Origin: Streptomyces himastatinicus ATCC 53653
GTDB lineage: Bacteria > Actinomycetota > Actinomycetes > Streptomycetales > Streptomycetaceae
Direction: 5' to 3'
Assembly: GCF_000158915.1 (NCBI RefSeq)
Contig: NZ_GG657754.1
Coordinates: 8,958,447-9,004,956, forward strand
Length of the DNA: 46,510 nucleotides
Below the pieces are notes generated by a model that saw nothing but the letters and a program-made list of their open reading frames with translations, ran no database searches and was not told the DNA's origin. This document shows positions 17,729 to 27,698 of the stretch, piece by piece. How positions within the stretch are numbered: position 1 is the stretch's first letter; each line of letters opens with the position of its first letter. The translations under genes were made by a program, and so were the position numbers.

Positions 17729-18472
17729 ATGACGGTCATGCGGACGACGGCCAAGATCGACATATCGCCGTGCGGTGACGCCGCGCTGCGGGTCACCGTC
17801 GACGGCGACGACACCGACGTGGTGTGGGCGGCCGTGCACCGGCTCGCGGGATGGCTGAACCGTGGCGACATCCACCCCACGGTGTCCGCCGTGCCGACGT
17901 ACGACGCGGTGCTCGTGGAGTTCGACCCGTACCACACCACGGGCGACGCGATCATGTCGTACATCCGCTCCTGGGACGCCGCCCCCGACGTGGCGAGCGC
18001 GGTGCCGTCCGGGGTCATCGACGTGCCGGTGCTGTTCGGCGGCGACGCGGGTCCCGACCTGGAATGGGTCGCCGGTGTGGTGGGTGCGTCGGTGGCGGAG
18101 GTCGTCCGCCTCGTCTGCGCGAAGGAGCACCTCATCCGCTGTCTCGGCGGGCCCGCCGCGTCGGCCATGACGGACGGGCCGGAATTCGGGGTCCCCGTTC
18201 CCCGGCTCGCCACGCCCCGGCTGCGGGTGCCGCCGGGCGCGATCTCCGTCGCGGGACGTCAGGCGGTGATCGGGCCCGTCGCCGCGCCGAGCGGCTGGCG
18301 GCAGATCGGCCGTACGCCGCTGACCATCCTGCGGACCGATGGGAGCGGCCACACCGGCAGCGACTCCGTCGTGCCGTACCGGCCCGGGGACCGGGTCCGG
18401 TTCTTCCCGGTCGACGAGGGCACGTACGCCGCCCTGCTCGGCGTCCCGATGCGGTACCGGAACCATGACTGA
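17729..18472 (+). CDS. pxpB: 5-oxoprolinase subunit B-like (KipI family)
   Basis: The start could be ATG 17729, 17738 or 17696; none has a strong ribosome site, and 17729 best fits the family N-terminus. The 247-residue product keeps the KipI/allophanate-hydrolase subunit 1 pattern: VDVPVLFGG-like VPVLFGGDAGPDLEWVA, PPGAISVAGRQ, GWRQIGRTPLTI and PGDRVRFFPV. The segment that is usually FLGFxPGFxYL is replaced by CLGGPAASAMTDG, a marked change in a conserved loop. It overlaps pxpC by eight bases. It should form a complex with PxpC on PxpA. Confidence 0.85.
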   Translation: MTVMRTTAKIDISPCGDAALRVTVDGDDTDVVWAAVHRLAGWLNRGDIHPTVSAVPTYDAVLVEFDPYHTTGDAIMSYIRSWDAAPDVASAVPSGVIDVPVLFGGDAGPDLEWVAGVVGASVAEVVRLVCAKEHLIRCLGGPAASAMTDGPEFGVPVPRLATPRLRVPPGAISVAGRQAVIGPVAAPSGWRQIGRTPLTILRTDGSGHTGSDSVVPYRPGDRVRFFPVDEGTYAALLGVPMRYRNHD

Positions 18473-19436
18473 CCGCCCCGAGCTGTCCGTGGAGGCCGCG
18501 ACGGCGTGCGTGGTCACCGACCTCGGCCGCACCTCAGGACCCGCGCGCGGTCTCGCGGTCAACGGCGCGCTCGACCAGTTCGCCGCGCGCGCCGCGAACG
18601 CCCTGGTCGGCAACGCGCCGACCGCACCGCTCATCGAGGCCACCGGTTTCGGTGTCACGCTCCGGCCCAGCCACGACATCCTCCTGGCCGTCACCGGCGC
18701 GCCCGCCGAACCGGCCGTCGACGGACTGCCGCACCCCGCGTGGTCACCGCTGTCGGTGCGGGCGGGGGAGACGGTGCGGGTGGGCATCTCCGATGCGGGG
18801 CTGCGCGCGTACGTCGCCGTGCACGGGTCGTTCGACGTGCCGATGCTGATGGGGAGCTGCGCGCCGGACTCGATGATCGAGTTCGGCACCCCGGTGACCG
18901 CCGGTATGTCCCTCACCCTGCACCGCTCCCACCCACCGCTGGTCAACCGGCGTTTCGGGGCCACGGTCTTCGACTTCGGCATCCCCCGCGACATCGGCCG
19001 GGTGCCCGCGGTGCTGGATGTGATCGAGGGACCCGACGCCGCGGAGTTCGGCACCGGGCTCCAGCGGCTCTTCGACTCCCCGTACACGGTCACCCCACGG
19101 ATCAACCATGTCGGCCTCCGCGTGGCCGGGCATGTGCCGCAGCGCACCGTCACCGGGGAGGTGCTGTCGCGGGGCGTGCCGGTCGGGGCGGTCGAGGCCC
19201 CCGCGGGCGATGAGCTGCTCGTCCTGATGCGCGGCCGCGGGATCACCGCGGGCTACCCGGTGCTCGCGGTGCTCACCTCGCGCGCCCTGGATGTCGCGGC
19301 GCAGCTCAGGCCCGGGCAGGAGATCCGCTTCCGCCGGACCAGCGCCACCGCAGCCACCGCCGCCTATCTGGAGCGGCGGCGGCTCCTGGACCGGGTCGCG
19401 CTCCGCGCGCGCACCGCCTTCGCCGCACTCTCCTGA
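18465..19436 (+). CDS. pxpC: 5-oxoprolinase subunit C (biotin-dependent carboxylase-like, KipA family)
   Basis: ATG 18465 lies inside the end of pxpB; longer in-frame extensions upstream are not family-like. The 323-residue protein reads DLGRTSGPARGLAVNGALDQFAARAANALVGN at the start and VTGAPAEPAVDG, YVAVHGSFDVP and MLMGSCAPDSMIEFG in the middle, the standard PxpC/KipA pattern (allophanate-hydrolase subunit 2). It completes the PxpABC set. The downstream aminotransferase starts 59 bases later with its own strong ribosome site, so both are probably on one transcript. Confidence 0.9.
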   Translation: MTDRPELSVEAATACVVTDLGRTSGPARGLAVNGALDQFAARAANALVGNAPTAPLIEATGFGVTLRPSHDILLAVTGAPAEPAVDGLPHPAWSPLSVRAGETVRVGISDAGLRAYVAVHGSFDVPMLMGSCAPDSMIEFGTPVTAGMSLTLHRSHPPLVNRRFGATVFDFGIPRDIGRVPAVLDVIEGPDAAEFGTGLQRLFDSPYTVTPRINHVGLRVAGHVPQRTVTGEVLSRGVPVGAVEAPAGDELLVLMRGRGITAGYPVLAVLTSRALDVAAQLRPGQEIRFRRTSATAATAAYLERRRLLDRVALRARTAFAALS

Positions 19437-19495
19437 CCACACCACTCCGCTGACACCACCATCCACTGCACACGCACCATCGAAGGAGGAAAGGG

Positions 19496-20728
<1,233 letters not shown>

Positions 20729-20785
20729 ATTCCTCCCGCCTCCTCCCTCCGGCGGCCCGACGGCCGTAAATTTCCTTCCGGTGGC

Positions 20786-20797
20786 GGTGACGTCACC
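20786..20797. promoter_or_regulatory. Perfect 12-base palindrome before the MHS transporter
   Basis: GGTGACGTCACC is a perfect palindrome 19 bases before the likely GTG start of the transporter, in the 88-base space after the aminotransferase. Its position suggests a second control point inside the array. It could also be a chance palindrome in G+C-rich DNA. Confidence 0.35.
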
Positions 20798-20816
20798 CAT
20801 GAGAAAGGTAGTCCTC

Positions 20817-22154
20817 GTGAACAGCAAGGTCTCCGAAGCCCCGCCGCCCGTACCCATGTCCCCGGCGCCGAAGACGAATGCCACGAAAGCAACGAGAGCA
20901 TCGATCTTCGGTGGCCTCATCGGCGTCTTCGTCGAGCTGTACGACAACGCCGTCTACGGCTTCGTGGCCGGGACGCTCGCGGTCGTGTTCTTCCCCAGCG
21001 ATGCCCCCGCCACGAGTGTCCTGCTGACGTTCCTGGCCTTCGCCATTCCGTTCTTCTTCCGCCCGCTGGGCGCCGCGGTCGCCGGGTCGTGGGGCGATCG
21101 GATCGGCCGCAAGAAGGTCCTGCTGGTGCTCATCGTCCTGATGAGCCTGTCCACCGGCCTGGTCGGCGCCCTGCCGAGCTACGCCGTGGCGGGCGTCTGG
21201 GCGCCGGTCATGCTGGTGCTGCTGCGCTTCGTACAGGGGTTCGCGATGGGCGGCGAGGTCGGCAACGGCAACTCGTTCCTCGCCGAACACGCCGGAGAGG
21301 GGCGCCGGGGCAAGGTGGTCGCGTACGCCAACGCCGCCACGTTCATCGCGATGCTGCTCGGCACGATGTTCACCGCCCTGCTGACCGCGGTGCTCAGCAC
21401 CTCGTCCATGGAGGCGTGGGGCTGGCGGCTGCCGTTCCTCCTCGCCCTGCCCCTCGGGCTGGTGGGCCTGATCGTGCGCCGACTGGCCGACGAATCGCCC
21501 GAGTTCGCCGAGGCCGAGGAGGAGGGCCAGGTGACCCGCAGCCCGCTCCGCGAGGCCTTCTCCTCCCGCGAGAACATCCGCGCGATGGCGATGACGGTCG
21601 TGCTGCCGCTGTTCAACAGCTCCGGCTACTTCATCCTGTTCATCTTCATGCCCTCGTTCATGAAGAACGACATGCACTTCTCGGCGCTGGAGGGCCTGCT
21701 CGTCACGGGCATCATGCTGGCCGTCGGCACGTTCGCCGTGCTCTACGCCGGGCGGCTCTCCGACCGGGTGGGCCGCAAGAGGATGCTCTCCATCTCGGCG
21801 TTCGGCATGGTCGTCATCGGCTTCCCGTGCTACTGGCTGCTGACGCAGGGCTCCTTCGCCGTGGCGACGGTCGGCGCGGTCCTGATGGCCCTGTGTTTCG
21901 CCGGTACCAACGGCGTGATGCAGGTGACGCTCGCCGAGCTGTTCCCCACCCGCATCCGCACCGTGGCGTACGGCTTCGGCTACAACATCGGCACCGCGAT
22001 CTTCGGTGGCGCCGCCCCGCTGCTCGTCTCCGCGCTCATCGTCGCGACCGGCAGCACCTGGATCCCGGCCATCTACCTCGTCCTCACCTCCGCCGTCGCC
22101 GGGTTCGCCGCGCTGCGCATCCGTGAGACGGCCTTCGAACCGCTCAAGCGCTGA
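20817..22154 (+). CDS. MFS transporter, metabolite:H+ symporter (MHS) type
   Basis: GTG 20817 follows AAAGGTAG at good spacing; ATG 20799 is an in-frame alternative. The roughly 445-residue protein has about 12 membrane segments and the MHS signatures VELYDNAVYGFVAG in helix 1, SWGDRIGRKKVL in loop 2-3 and RFVQGFAMGGEVGNGNSFLAEHA. Relatives (ShiA, ProP, KgtP, citrate carriers) import shikimate, betaines, or organic and sugar acids with protons. It is the only importer of the catabolic array and so probably brings in its substrate. Confidence 0.9.
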   Translation: MNSKVSEAPPPVPMSPAPKTNATKATRASIFGGLIGVFVELYDNAVYGFVAGTLAVVFFPSDAPATSVLLTFLAFAIPFFFRPLGAAVAGSWGDRIGRKKVLLVLIVLMSLSTGLVGALPSYAVAGVWAPVMLVLLRFVQGFAMGGEVGNGNSFLAEHAGEGRRGKVVAYANAATFIAMLLGTMFTALLTAVLSTSSMEAWGWRLPFLLALPLGLVGLIVRRLADESPEFAEAEEEGQVTRSPLREAFSSRENIRAMAMTVVLPLFNSSGYFILFIFMPSFMKNDMHFSALEGLLVTGIMLAVGTFAVLYAGRLSDRVGRKRMLSISAFGMVVIGFPCYWLLTQGSFAVATVGAVLMALCFAGTNGVMQVTLAELFPTRIRTVAYGFGYNIGTAIFGGAAPLLVSALIVATGSTWIPAIYLVLTSAVAGFAALRIRETAFEPLKR

Positions 22155-22202
22155 CCCGCCCCCCGCAGATCCCCCGCAGATTTCCGAAAGGACGGTGGTC
22201 CC

Positions 22203-24113
22203 GTGGCGACAGCGGCCACGAGCCAGGCCGGAGCAGGGCTGGACCGGCTCCGCGAACAGATGGACAAGGCGGGCCTCGCCGCCCTGCTGCTGACCTCGCC
22301 CGGAGGACGCCGGTACGCCCTCGGGTCGGCTCCCCGCCTCGCCGACGGGTCCGCCGTCCTGGTCACCGCCGACGGCACGGTGGCGAGCGCGGCGGACGGC
22401 GACCTCACCATCGCCGTCGCGGCCGCGCTGCACGCCGGTGGCGTCGCGGACGGTGCCGTCGGTGTCGATGCTTCCGGGCCGTGGGAGGTGGGCCCCGCCG
22501 GGATACGGCTGCGCCCCGCCGCCGACCTGCTCTTCGCCGAGCTGGCGAGCTACGAGCCCGGCGAACTGCCCGCGGTCGCCGCGGCCGCCGAACTCGCCGC
22601 CGTCGGCTACACCGCGGTCATGGACCACCTGTGCGTCGGCATGGACGTACGGGAGCTGTCGGGCAACGTCGACCGCTCGATCCGCCGGGCCGGTGGCCTG
22701 CTGGGGTGGTACGACCCGTACGGCACCGACGGCCTCCTCGGCGGCGACGCCACGGACGACCGGGCCGCCGGATCGGACCTGGTGACCGTCCGCGGCCACG
22801 ACCCCGCCACCGCCCGGCTGATCGCCGGGACACCGGTCCGCTACGTGCTGCACCCCCTGCTGGCGGGCGTCGCCGGATACGCCGCCGCCAGCGCCGTACT
22901 CGGCAAGCCGGACGGCCCGCTGCGCGCCGCCGGGGACGCCTGCGCCGCCGCGACGGCCGCGCTGCTGGCCGCCCTGCGGCCGGGCGAACCGCTCCGCGAG
23001 GGCTACGAGGCGTTCGACCGCGAGGCCGCCGGGCACACCGCGGCCTGCCGGATCGTCACGCTGCGCGGCGGCGCGGCGGCGCCACCGCTGCTCCGCGACA
23101 GCGCGGTGGTCGCCCAGCCCGGCATGGTGCTCGGCGTACGCACGCAGGTCGCGGCGCCGGCGGTGGCGCGGATCGATCTGGCGGAGACCGGTCGTGGGGA
23201 CCGGCTCGGTTCCTCCCCCCAGGCGCGGACGCCCGCTGCGCTGGTCGAACTGTACGGACCGACGACCCGCACACGAACGAGGAGAACCGTCATGGATACG
23301 ACCCTCCAGCCCGGAGCGGGCCGGATGCCCACGGCCGACGCGGGCGGCCGCGTCATGCCCCTGCTCGGCTTCGGCACCCATCCGATGCGCGGCGAGACGG
23401 CCACCGAGGCCGTGCTGACCGCGCTCTCGGTCGGCTACCGGCTCGTCGACACCGCCACCCGCTACCGCAACGAAGCGGCCGTCGGAGCGGCCCTCACGGC
23501 GTCCGGCCTGCCCCGCGCCGACCTGTTCGTGACCACCAAGATGCCGCCCGACCAGGTCGGCCGGGAACGGCTGACGCTGGAGGAGAGCCTCACCGCGCTC
23601 GGCTGCGACTACGTCGACCTCTGGCTGATCCACTGGCCACCGGGCGGCTTCCCGGGCGTCACCAGCTGGCGCGAATTCCTCCGCGCCCGCGACGAGGACC
23701 TCGTACGGGCCATCGGCGTCAGCAACTACTCCATCGACCTCATCGACGCCCTGCACGACGCCACCGGGGTGTACCCGGCCGTCAACCAGGTGCAGTGGGG
23801 GCCGGGCGACTACGACGCGGACTTCGCCGAAGCCCTGCGCCGGCGCGGCGTGGTGCTCAGCGCGCACAGCCCGCTGCGCAGCACCGACCTCGACCATCCG
23901 GTGCTCACCGACATCGCGGGGCGGTACGGCCGTTCGGCACGCGACATCGTCCTGGCCTGGAACCTCCACCACAAGGTCGCCGTGACCGTGAAGTCCGCAC
24001 ACCGGCAGCGGATGGAGCGGAATCTGTCGGCCGTCGACCTCGTACTCGGCCCGGCGGACATCGAGGCGATCGACGGTCTCTCGACCGTCGCCGGGCCTCA
24101 GGGAAACGGGTGA
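22203..24113 (+). CDS. Degenerate M24-type domain fused in frame to aldo/keto reductase
   Basis: One open frame of 636 codons holds two unrelated parts. Residues 1-355 look like the creatinase/aminopeptidase P fold: an N-terminal creatinase-like domain (LDRLREQMDKAGLAALLLTS) and a C-terminal part with GVAGYAAASAVLG, ALLAALRPGEPLREGYEAF and VVAQPGMVLGV. The Asp-Asp-His-Glu-Glu metal ligands of M24 enzymes are not recognisable, so it is probably not a peptidase. From about residue 364 it is an aldo/keto reductase (MPLLGFGTHPMRG, VDTATRYRNEAAVG, Lys in TTKMPPD, IHWPPGG). ATG 23292 opens the reductase behind GGAG, so a separate reductase may be made. Whether the fusion is translated as such is unclear. 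Confidence 0.7.
   Translation: MATAATSQAGAGLDRLREQMDKAGLAALLLTSPGGRRYALGSAPRLADGSAVLVTADGTVASAADGDLTIAVAAALHAGGVADGAVGVDASGPWEVGPAGIRLRPAADLLFAELASYEPGELPAVAAAAELAAVGYTAVMDHLCVGMDVRELSGNVDRSIRRAGGLLGWYDPYGTDGLLGGDATDDRAAGSDLVTVRGHDPATARLIAGTPVRYVLHPLLAGVAGYAAASAVLGKPDGPLRAAGDACAAATAALLAALRPGEPLREGYEAFDREAAGHTAACRIVTLRGGAAAPPLLRDSAVVAQPGMVLGVRTQVAAPAVARIDLAETGRGDRLGSSPQARTPAALVELYGPTTRTRTRRTVMDTTLQPGAGRMPTADAGGRVMPLLGFGTHPMRGETATEAVLTALSVGYRLVDTATRYRNEAAVGAALTASGLPRADLFVTTKMPPDQVGRERLTLEESLTALGCDYVDLWLIHWPPGGFPGVTSWREFLRARDEDLVRAIGVSNYSIDLIDALHDATGVYPAVNQVQWGPGDYDADFAEALRRRGVVLSAHSPLRSTDLDHPVLTDIAGRYGRSARDIVLAWNLHHKVAVTVKSAHRQRMERNLSAVDLVLGPADIEAIDGLSTVAGPQGNG
23292..24113 (+). CDS. Aldo/keto reductase (possible independent translation)
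   Basis: The internal ATG 23292 has GGAG seven bases upstream and begins a full-length reductase of 273 residues: catalytic set Asp in VDTATRYRNE (with Tyr), Lys in VTTKMPP and His in LIHWPPGG, with the NADP-binding end VKSAHRQRMERNL. AKRs are single-domain proteins of about this length, so this start gives a normal family member. There is simply no stop codon between the upstream M24-like coding region and this gene. In the pathway it would reduce or oxidise an aldehyde/ketone intermediate. Confidence 0.65.
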   Translation: MDTTLQPGAGRMPTADAGGRVMPLLGFGTHPMRGETATEAVLTALSVGYRLVDTATRYRNEAAVGAALTASGLPRADLFVTTKMPPDQVGRERLTLEESLTALGCDYVDLWLIHWPPGGFPGVTSWREFLRARDEDLVRAIGVSNYSIDLIDALHDATGVYPAVNQVQWGPGDYDADFAEALRRRGVVLSAHSPLRSTDLDHPVLTDIAGRYGRSARDIVLAWNLHHKVAVTVKSAHRQRMERNLSAVDLVLGPADIEAIDGLSTVAGPQGNG

Positions 24114-24117
24114 CATC

Positions 24118-25140
24118 GTGGTGTATCAAGTCGTGGTCACCCGGGGTTATGCCGATCCTGACGGGACCACCATCTTCGGCGACATCGGACTCTCCCGGCT
24201 GACCGGCGCAGGGCTCGCGTGGCGGGTGCTGGACGAGGAGGTCGAGGAGCTACGCCCCGACCAGCTCGACGAGGCGGACGCGGTCCTCGTCCTGGGCCAT
24301 GAGCGGGTTACGGCAGAGTCGATACCGGACAACGGGCGGCTGCGGCACGTCGCGCGCTTCGGCGCGGGCTTCGACGCCGTGGACACCGATGCCTGCGCCC
24401 GGCGCGGGGTGCTGGTGACCAACACGGGCACCGCGGTACGACGGTCGGTGGCCGACTCCGTGATCGCGCTGCTGTACGCGCTGTCGCACCACCTCGTCGT
24501 CAAGGACCGCCTGGTGCGGGAGGGGCGATGGGCGGAACGCGGGGCGTGGCGCGGCTCGGGGCTGACCGGCGCGACGGTGGGCATCGTCGGACTGGGCGGC
24601 ATCGGCCTGGAGACCGCGCGCCGGGTGCGTGCGCAGGGGCTGCGGGTGCTGGCGTACAACCGGAGCGACCGCAGCCGTGAGGCGGCCGAGGTCGGCGCCG
24701 AACTCCGTTCCCTGGAAGAGGTGTTGGCGGAGAGCGACTATGTGGTGGTCACCGTCGCCGCGAACGCCGGTACGCGCCATCTCATCGGGGACCGAGAACT
24801 CTCGCTGATGCGGCCGACCGCCCGGTTGATCAACGTCTCGCGTGGCGTGGTGGTCGACGAGGGGGCGCTCACCGCGCGACTGTCGGACGGACGGCTGGCC
24901 GGGGCGGGCCTGGACGTGTTCACCGAGGAGCCGCTGAAGGCGGACAGCCCGCTGACCGCGCTGGACAACGTCACCCTCGCCCCGCACTCCCTCTGCTGGA
25001 CGGATCAGTACACCGCCGCCGTCTCGGCGAGCGTGATGGCATCGCTGATCGCCGTGAGCCGTGGCGAGCAGCCCGACGAGACGGTCAACGGGCCTTTCCC
25101 GAACGGTACGTGGCACGGCAACGAGAGGGACAGCACATGA
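24118..25140 (+). CDS. D-isomer-specific 2-hydroxyacid dehydrogenase
   Basis: The gene starts at GTG 24118, four bases after the reductase stop. The 340-residue protein has the split substrate domain and an NAD-binding core: RFGAGFDAVDTDACARRGV, NTGTAVRRSVADSVIALLYAL, GATVGIVGLGGIGLETARRV, then catalytic Arg in NVSRGVVVDEGAL, Glu in DVFTEEPL and His in LAPHSLCW. It would interconvert a 2-keto acid and a D-2-hydroxy acid. It overlaps the next SDR by ATGA. Confidence 0.9.
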   Translation: MVYQVVVTRGYADPDGTTIFGDIGLSRLTGAGLAWRVLDEEVEELRPDQLDEADAVLVLGHERVTAESIPDNGRLRHVARFGAGFDAVDTDACARRGVLVTNTGTAVRRSVADSVIALLYALSHHLVVKDRLVREGRWAERGAWRGSGLTGATVGIVGLGGIGLETARRVRAQGLRVLAYNRSDRSREAAEVGAELRSLEEVLAESDYVVVTVAANAGTRHLIGDRELSLMRPTARLINVSRGVVVDEGALTARLSDGRLAGAGLDVFTEEPLKADSPLTALDNVTLAPHSLCWTDQYTAAVSASVMASLIAVSRGEQPDETVNGPFPNGTWHGNERDST

Positions 25141-25904
25141 CGGACGACCCTGGCCGCCGCGGCACGGCGGTCATCACCGGAGCGGCGTCGGAGCGCGGCA
25201 TCGGCCGCGCGCTGGCGGCCCGGCTGGCCGCCGCGGGCTGGAGCCTCGGCCTGCTCGACGTCGACCCGGAGGTCGAGAAGGTGGCCGCCGCGCTGGGCGC
25301 CGAACACGGTGTCGCGGCGGTCGGAGTGGCCGCGGACATCGCCGACCCCGCCTCGGTGGACACCGCAGTCGCCACGTTCGAGGCGGAACTGCCGCCCGTC
25401 ACCGCGCTGGCCAACATCGCGGGCATCAGCTCGCCGGTGTCCTTCCTCGACGTGGACCTGGCCACTTGGGAACGCGTCCTGCGCATCAACGCCACCGGCA
25501 CCTTCGTCGTGAGCAAGCGCGTCGTGCCCGGCATGGCGGAGCGCGGCTACGGCCGGGTGGTGAGCCTCGGGTCGACGGCGATGCAGAACGGTGGCGGTAC
25601 GTACAGCAAGTCCACATACGCCGCGTCCAAGGGCGCGATGGAGGCGTTCAGCCGCGCGCTCGCGCTGGAAGTGGCCTCGTACGGAGTGACCGTCAACGTG
25701 GTCGCACCGGCCACCATCGACACCGACATCATGGGCGGCCGGATCACCGACGACCGCAAGCCCGCGTTCCTGGCGCAACTGCCGGTCGGGCGGCTCGGGA
25801 CGACACGTGATGTGGCCGCGCTGATCGAGTTCCTCTTCGGCGAAGAGGCCGGGTACATCACCGGCGCGACCTACAACATCAACGGAGGTCTTCGCATTGG
25901 ATAG
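25137..25904 (+). CDS. Short-chain dehydrogenase/reductase (first of two sisters)
   Basis: ATG 25137 overlaps the upstream stop. The 255-residue classical SDR has the cofactor motif VITGAASERGIG, NIAG after beta-4, catalytic Ser in SLGSTA and Tyr/Lys in YAASK, and ends ATYNINGGLRIG. The sister at 26933-27698 shares the unusual ASERGIG loop and the TIDTDIMGG / LPVGRxGT segments, so the two arose by duplication or serve successive steps. It overlaps the isomerase by eight bases. Substrate is presumably a polyol or hydroxyacid. Confidence 0.92.
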   Translation: MTDDPGRRGTAVITGAASERGIGRALAARLAAAGWSLGLLDVDPEVEKVAAALGAEHGVAAVGVAADIADPASVDTAVATFEAELPPVTALANIAGISSPVSFLDVDLATWERVLRINATGTFVVSKRVVPGMAERGYGRVVSLGSTAMQNGGGTYSKSTYAASKGAMEAFSRALALEVASYGVTVNVVAPATIDTDIMGGRITDDRKPAFLAQLPVGRLGTTRDVAALIEFLFGEEAGYITGATYNINGGLRIG

Positions 25905-26901
25905 GTCTCCCGCGCCCCCGGTGTCCGCGGTGCACACCGAGCGGCCGTCCCTGGTCGTTCCCTCCCGGCTCCCCGCGCCCCATACGCCCGAGGAATGGCC
26001 GATCGCCGCCGCCATGCTCCAGTTCGCGCCGCACGCGGCGGACGGCACCCCGGTGGAGAAGCTGGACCCCGACGAGTGGCGCCGTCTCCTCCAGCCCGTC
26101 GTCGACGAGGGGTTCACCCACCTGGAGCTGTCCACTGCCTGGCTGCCCCTCGGCGACCTGGACCGGGCCCGGCTGACGGCGCTCGGCGACGTCCTGGACG
26201 ACGCCGGGCTCGCGGTGCCCGGGGTGGGTGTGGTCCGGCAGAGCGTCATCCACCCGGAGCGGGGCGAGCGCAACCTCGCCTTCTCGCACCGGACCATCGA
26301 CGCGGCCGCCGCCCTCGGTGCGGACATCGTATGCCTCGGACTCCACGACACCCTGACCCCGGAGCAGCAGCGGGCGCTGTGGTTCTGGACGGTGCCGGGG
26401 GACGTGGCACCGCGTGATCCCGACGTGCGCGACCTGGCCGTACGCCGCTTCCGGGAACTCGGCGACCATGCCGCCGACATCGGCGTGGAGTTGTCCCTGG
26501 AGCTGTACGAGGACACGTACCTGGGCAGCGCCGACGAGGCGATCCGCTTCCTCGACGACATCGGACACGAGGCGGTGGGGCTCAACCCCGACCTCGGCAA
26601 CCTCATCCGGCAGCAACGGCCCATCGACACCTGGGAGTACCTGGTCTCGGTCACCCTGCCGCGCACCAACTACTGGCACATCAAGAACTACGCGCGCCTG
26701 GAGGACCCCGCCACCGGCACCGTCCTCACCCACCCGGCCTCGCTCGAACTCGGCATCGTGAACTACCGCGCCGCCGTCCGCTACGCGATCGCCCACGGGT
26801 TCGGCGGCGCGTTCGTGGTCGAGCACTACGGCGGCGACGGCCTGAGCGTGGGCGCCACCAACGCCGCCTACCTCCGGCGTGTCCTGCCGCGTTCCAGCTG
26901 A
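25897..26901 (+). CDS. Sugar phosphate isomerase/epimerase-like TIM barrel
   Basis: The start is TTG 25897: GGAGGT ends seven bases upstream and no ATG or GTG fits. The 334-residue protein belongs to the xylose-isomerase-like/AP-endonuclease-2 TIM-barrel group. Visible metal-site segments are VELSLELYEDTYLGS (Glu), GLNPDLGNLI (Asp), YWHIKNYARL (His, Lys) and VVEHYGGDG (Glu-His). Such enzymes isomerise or epimerise keto-sugars and sugar acids, or dehydrate inosose. It sits between the two sister SDRs, suggesting oxidation, epimerisation and reduction in sequence; that order is inference. Confidence 0.85.
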   Translation: MDRSPAPPVSAVHTERPSLVVPSRLPAPHTPEEWPIAAAMLQFAPHAADGTPVEKLDPDEWRRLLQPVVDEGFTHLELSTAWLPLGDLDRARLTALGDVLDDAGLAVPGVGVVRQSVIHPERGERNLAFSHRTIDAAAALGADIVCLGLHDTLTPEQQRALWFWTVPGDVAPRDPDVRDLAVRRFRELGDHAADIGVELSLELYEDTYLGSADEAIRFLDDIGHEAVGLNPDLGNLIRQQRPIDTWEYLVSVTLPRTNYWHIKNYARLEDPATGTVLTHPASLELGIVNYRAAVRYAIAHGFGGAFVVEHYGGDGLSVGATNAAYLRRVLPRSS

Positions 26902-26932
26902 CCGCCCGCCCCCGACGTACGACAGGAGAACT

Positions 26933-27698
26933 GTGACATTCCCCCGTGAACGCACCGCGATCGTCACCGGAGCCCGCCTCCGAGCGAGGGATCGGCCGGG
27001 CGACCGCCTCCTGGCTCGCCGCCGAAGGCTGGTCGGTCGCCGTGTTCGACCTGGACGAGGCGGCCTGCCAGGACCTCGCCACCCGTCTCCAGGACGAGCA
27101 CGATGTGCCCTGCCTGGGCATCGGCGTGGACATCCGCGACCGGGAGGCGGTCCGGGCGGCCGTGGACCGGGTGAACGGGGCGCTGCCGCAGCTCGTCGGC
27201 CTCGTCAACAACGCCGGGGTGAGTTCGCCCGTACCGTTCCTGGAGGTCACCGAGGCCGAATGGCAACGGGTGATCGACGTCAACCTGAACGGCACCTTCC
27301 ACGTCACCCACGCCGCGGCGCAGATCATGGCCGGGCACCGGCTCGGCCGCATCGTCAACGTCTCGTCCGCCTCGGCCGAGCGCGGCGGCGGGGTGTACGG
27401 GCGCGCCGCGTACTCGGCCTCGAAGGCGGCGCTGCTGGGCTTCGCCCGCACGCTCGCCCGGGAGCTGGGACCGTACGGCATCACCGCCAACTCCGTGGCG
27501 CCCGGTTCCATCGACACCGACATCATGGGCGGCCGGCTGTCCGACGAACGCAAGGCGGTGCTGCTCCAGGAGCTGCCCGTCGGGCGGATCGGCACCGTGG
27601 ACGACGTGGCGGCGGTCATCGCCTTCCTGCTGGGCGAGCACGCCGGATATCTCACGGGCGTCACCTACGACGTCAACGGCGGATCGCACATCGCATGA
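26933..27698 (+). pseudogene. Second SDR, with a one-base frameshift near its start
   Basis: GTG 26933 has AGGAG upstream and reads TFPRERTAIVTGA in frame 2; the remainder, from SERGIGRATASWLAA to the end TYDVNGGSHIA, is in frame 3. The join is at 26971-26975, where gagcccgcc has one C more than the gagccgcc needed for GAASERGIG, exactly the motif of the sister SDR. Downstream everything is intact: NNAGVSSP, catalytic Ser in NVSSAS and Tyr/Lys in YSASK. A GTG at 26946 in frame 3 would give a protein lacking the first beta-strand and the TGxxxGIG loop, so it would not bind cofactor. The gene is functional if the extra base is a sequencing error. Confidence 0.8.

Noticed and set aside
20793..24116. 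Very long minus-strand open frame (1107 codons)
   Set aside because: It mirrors the MHS transporter and the M24-like/AKR gene; its translation is low in complexity, rich in Gly, Arg, Glu and Gln, and shows no domain.
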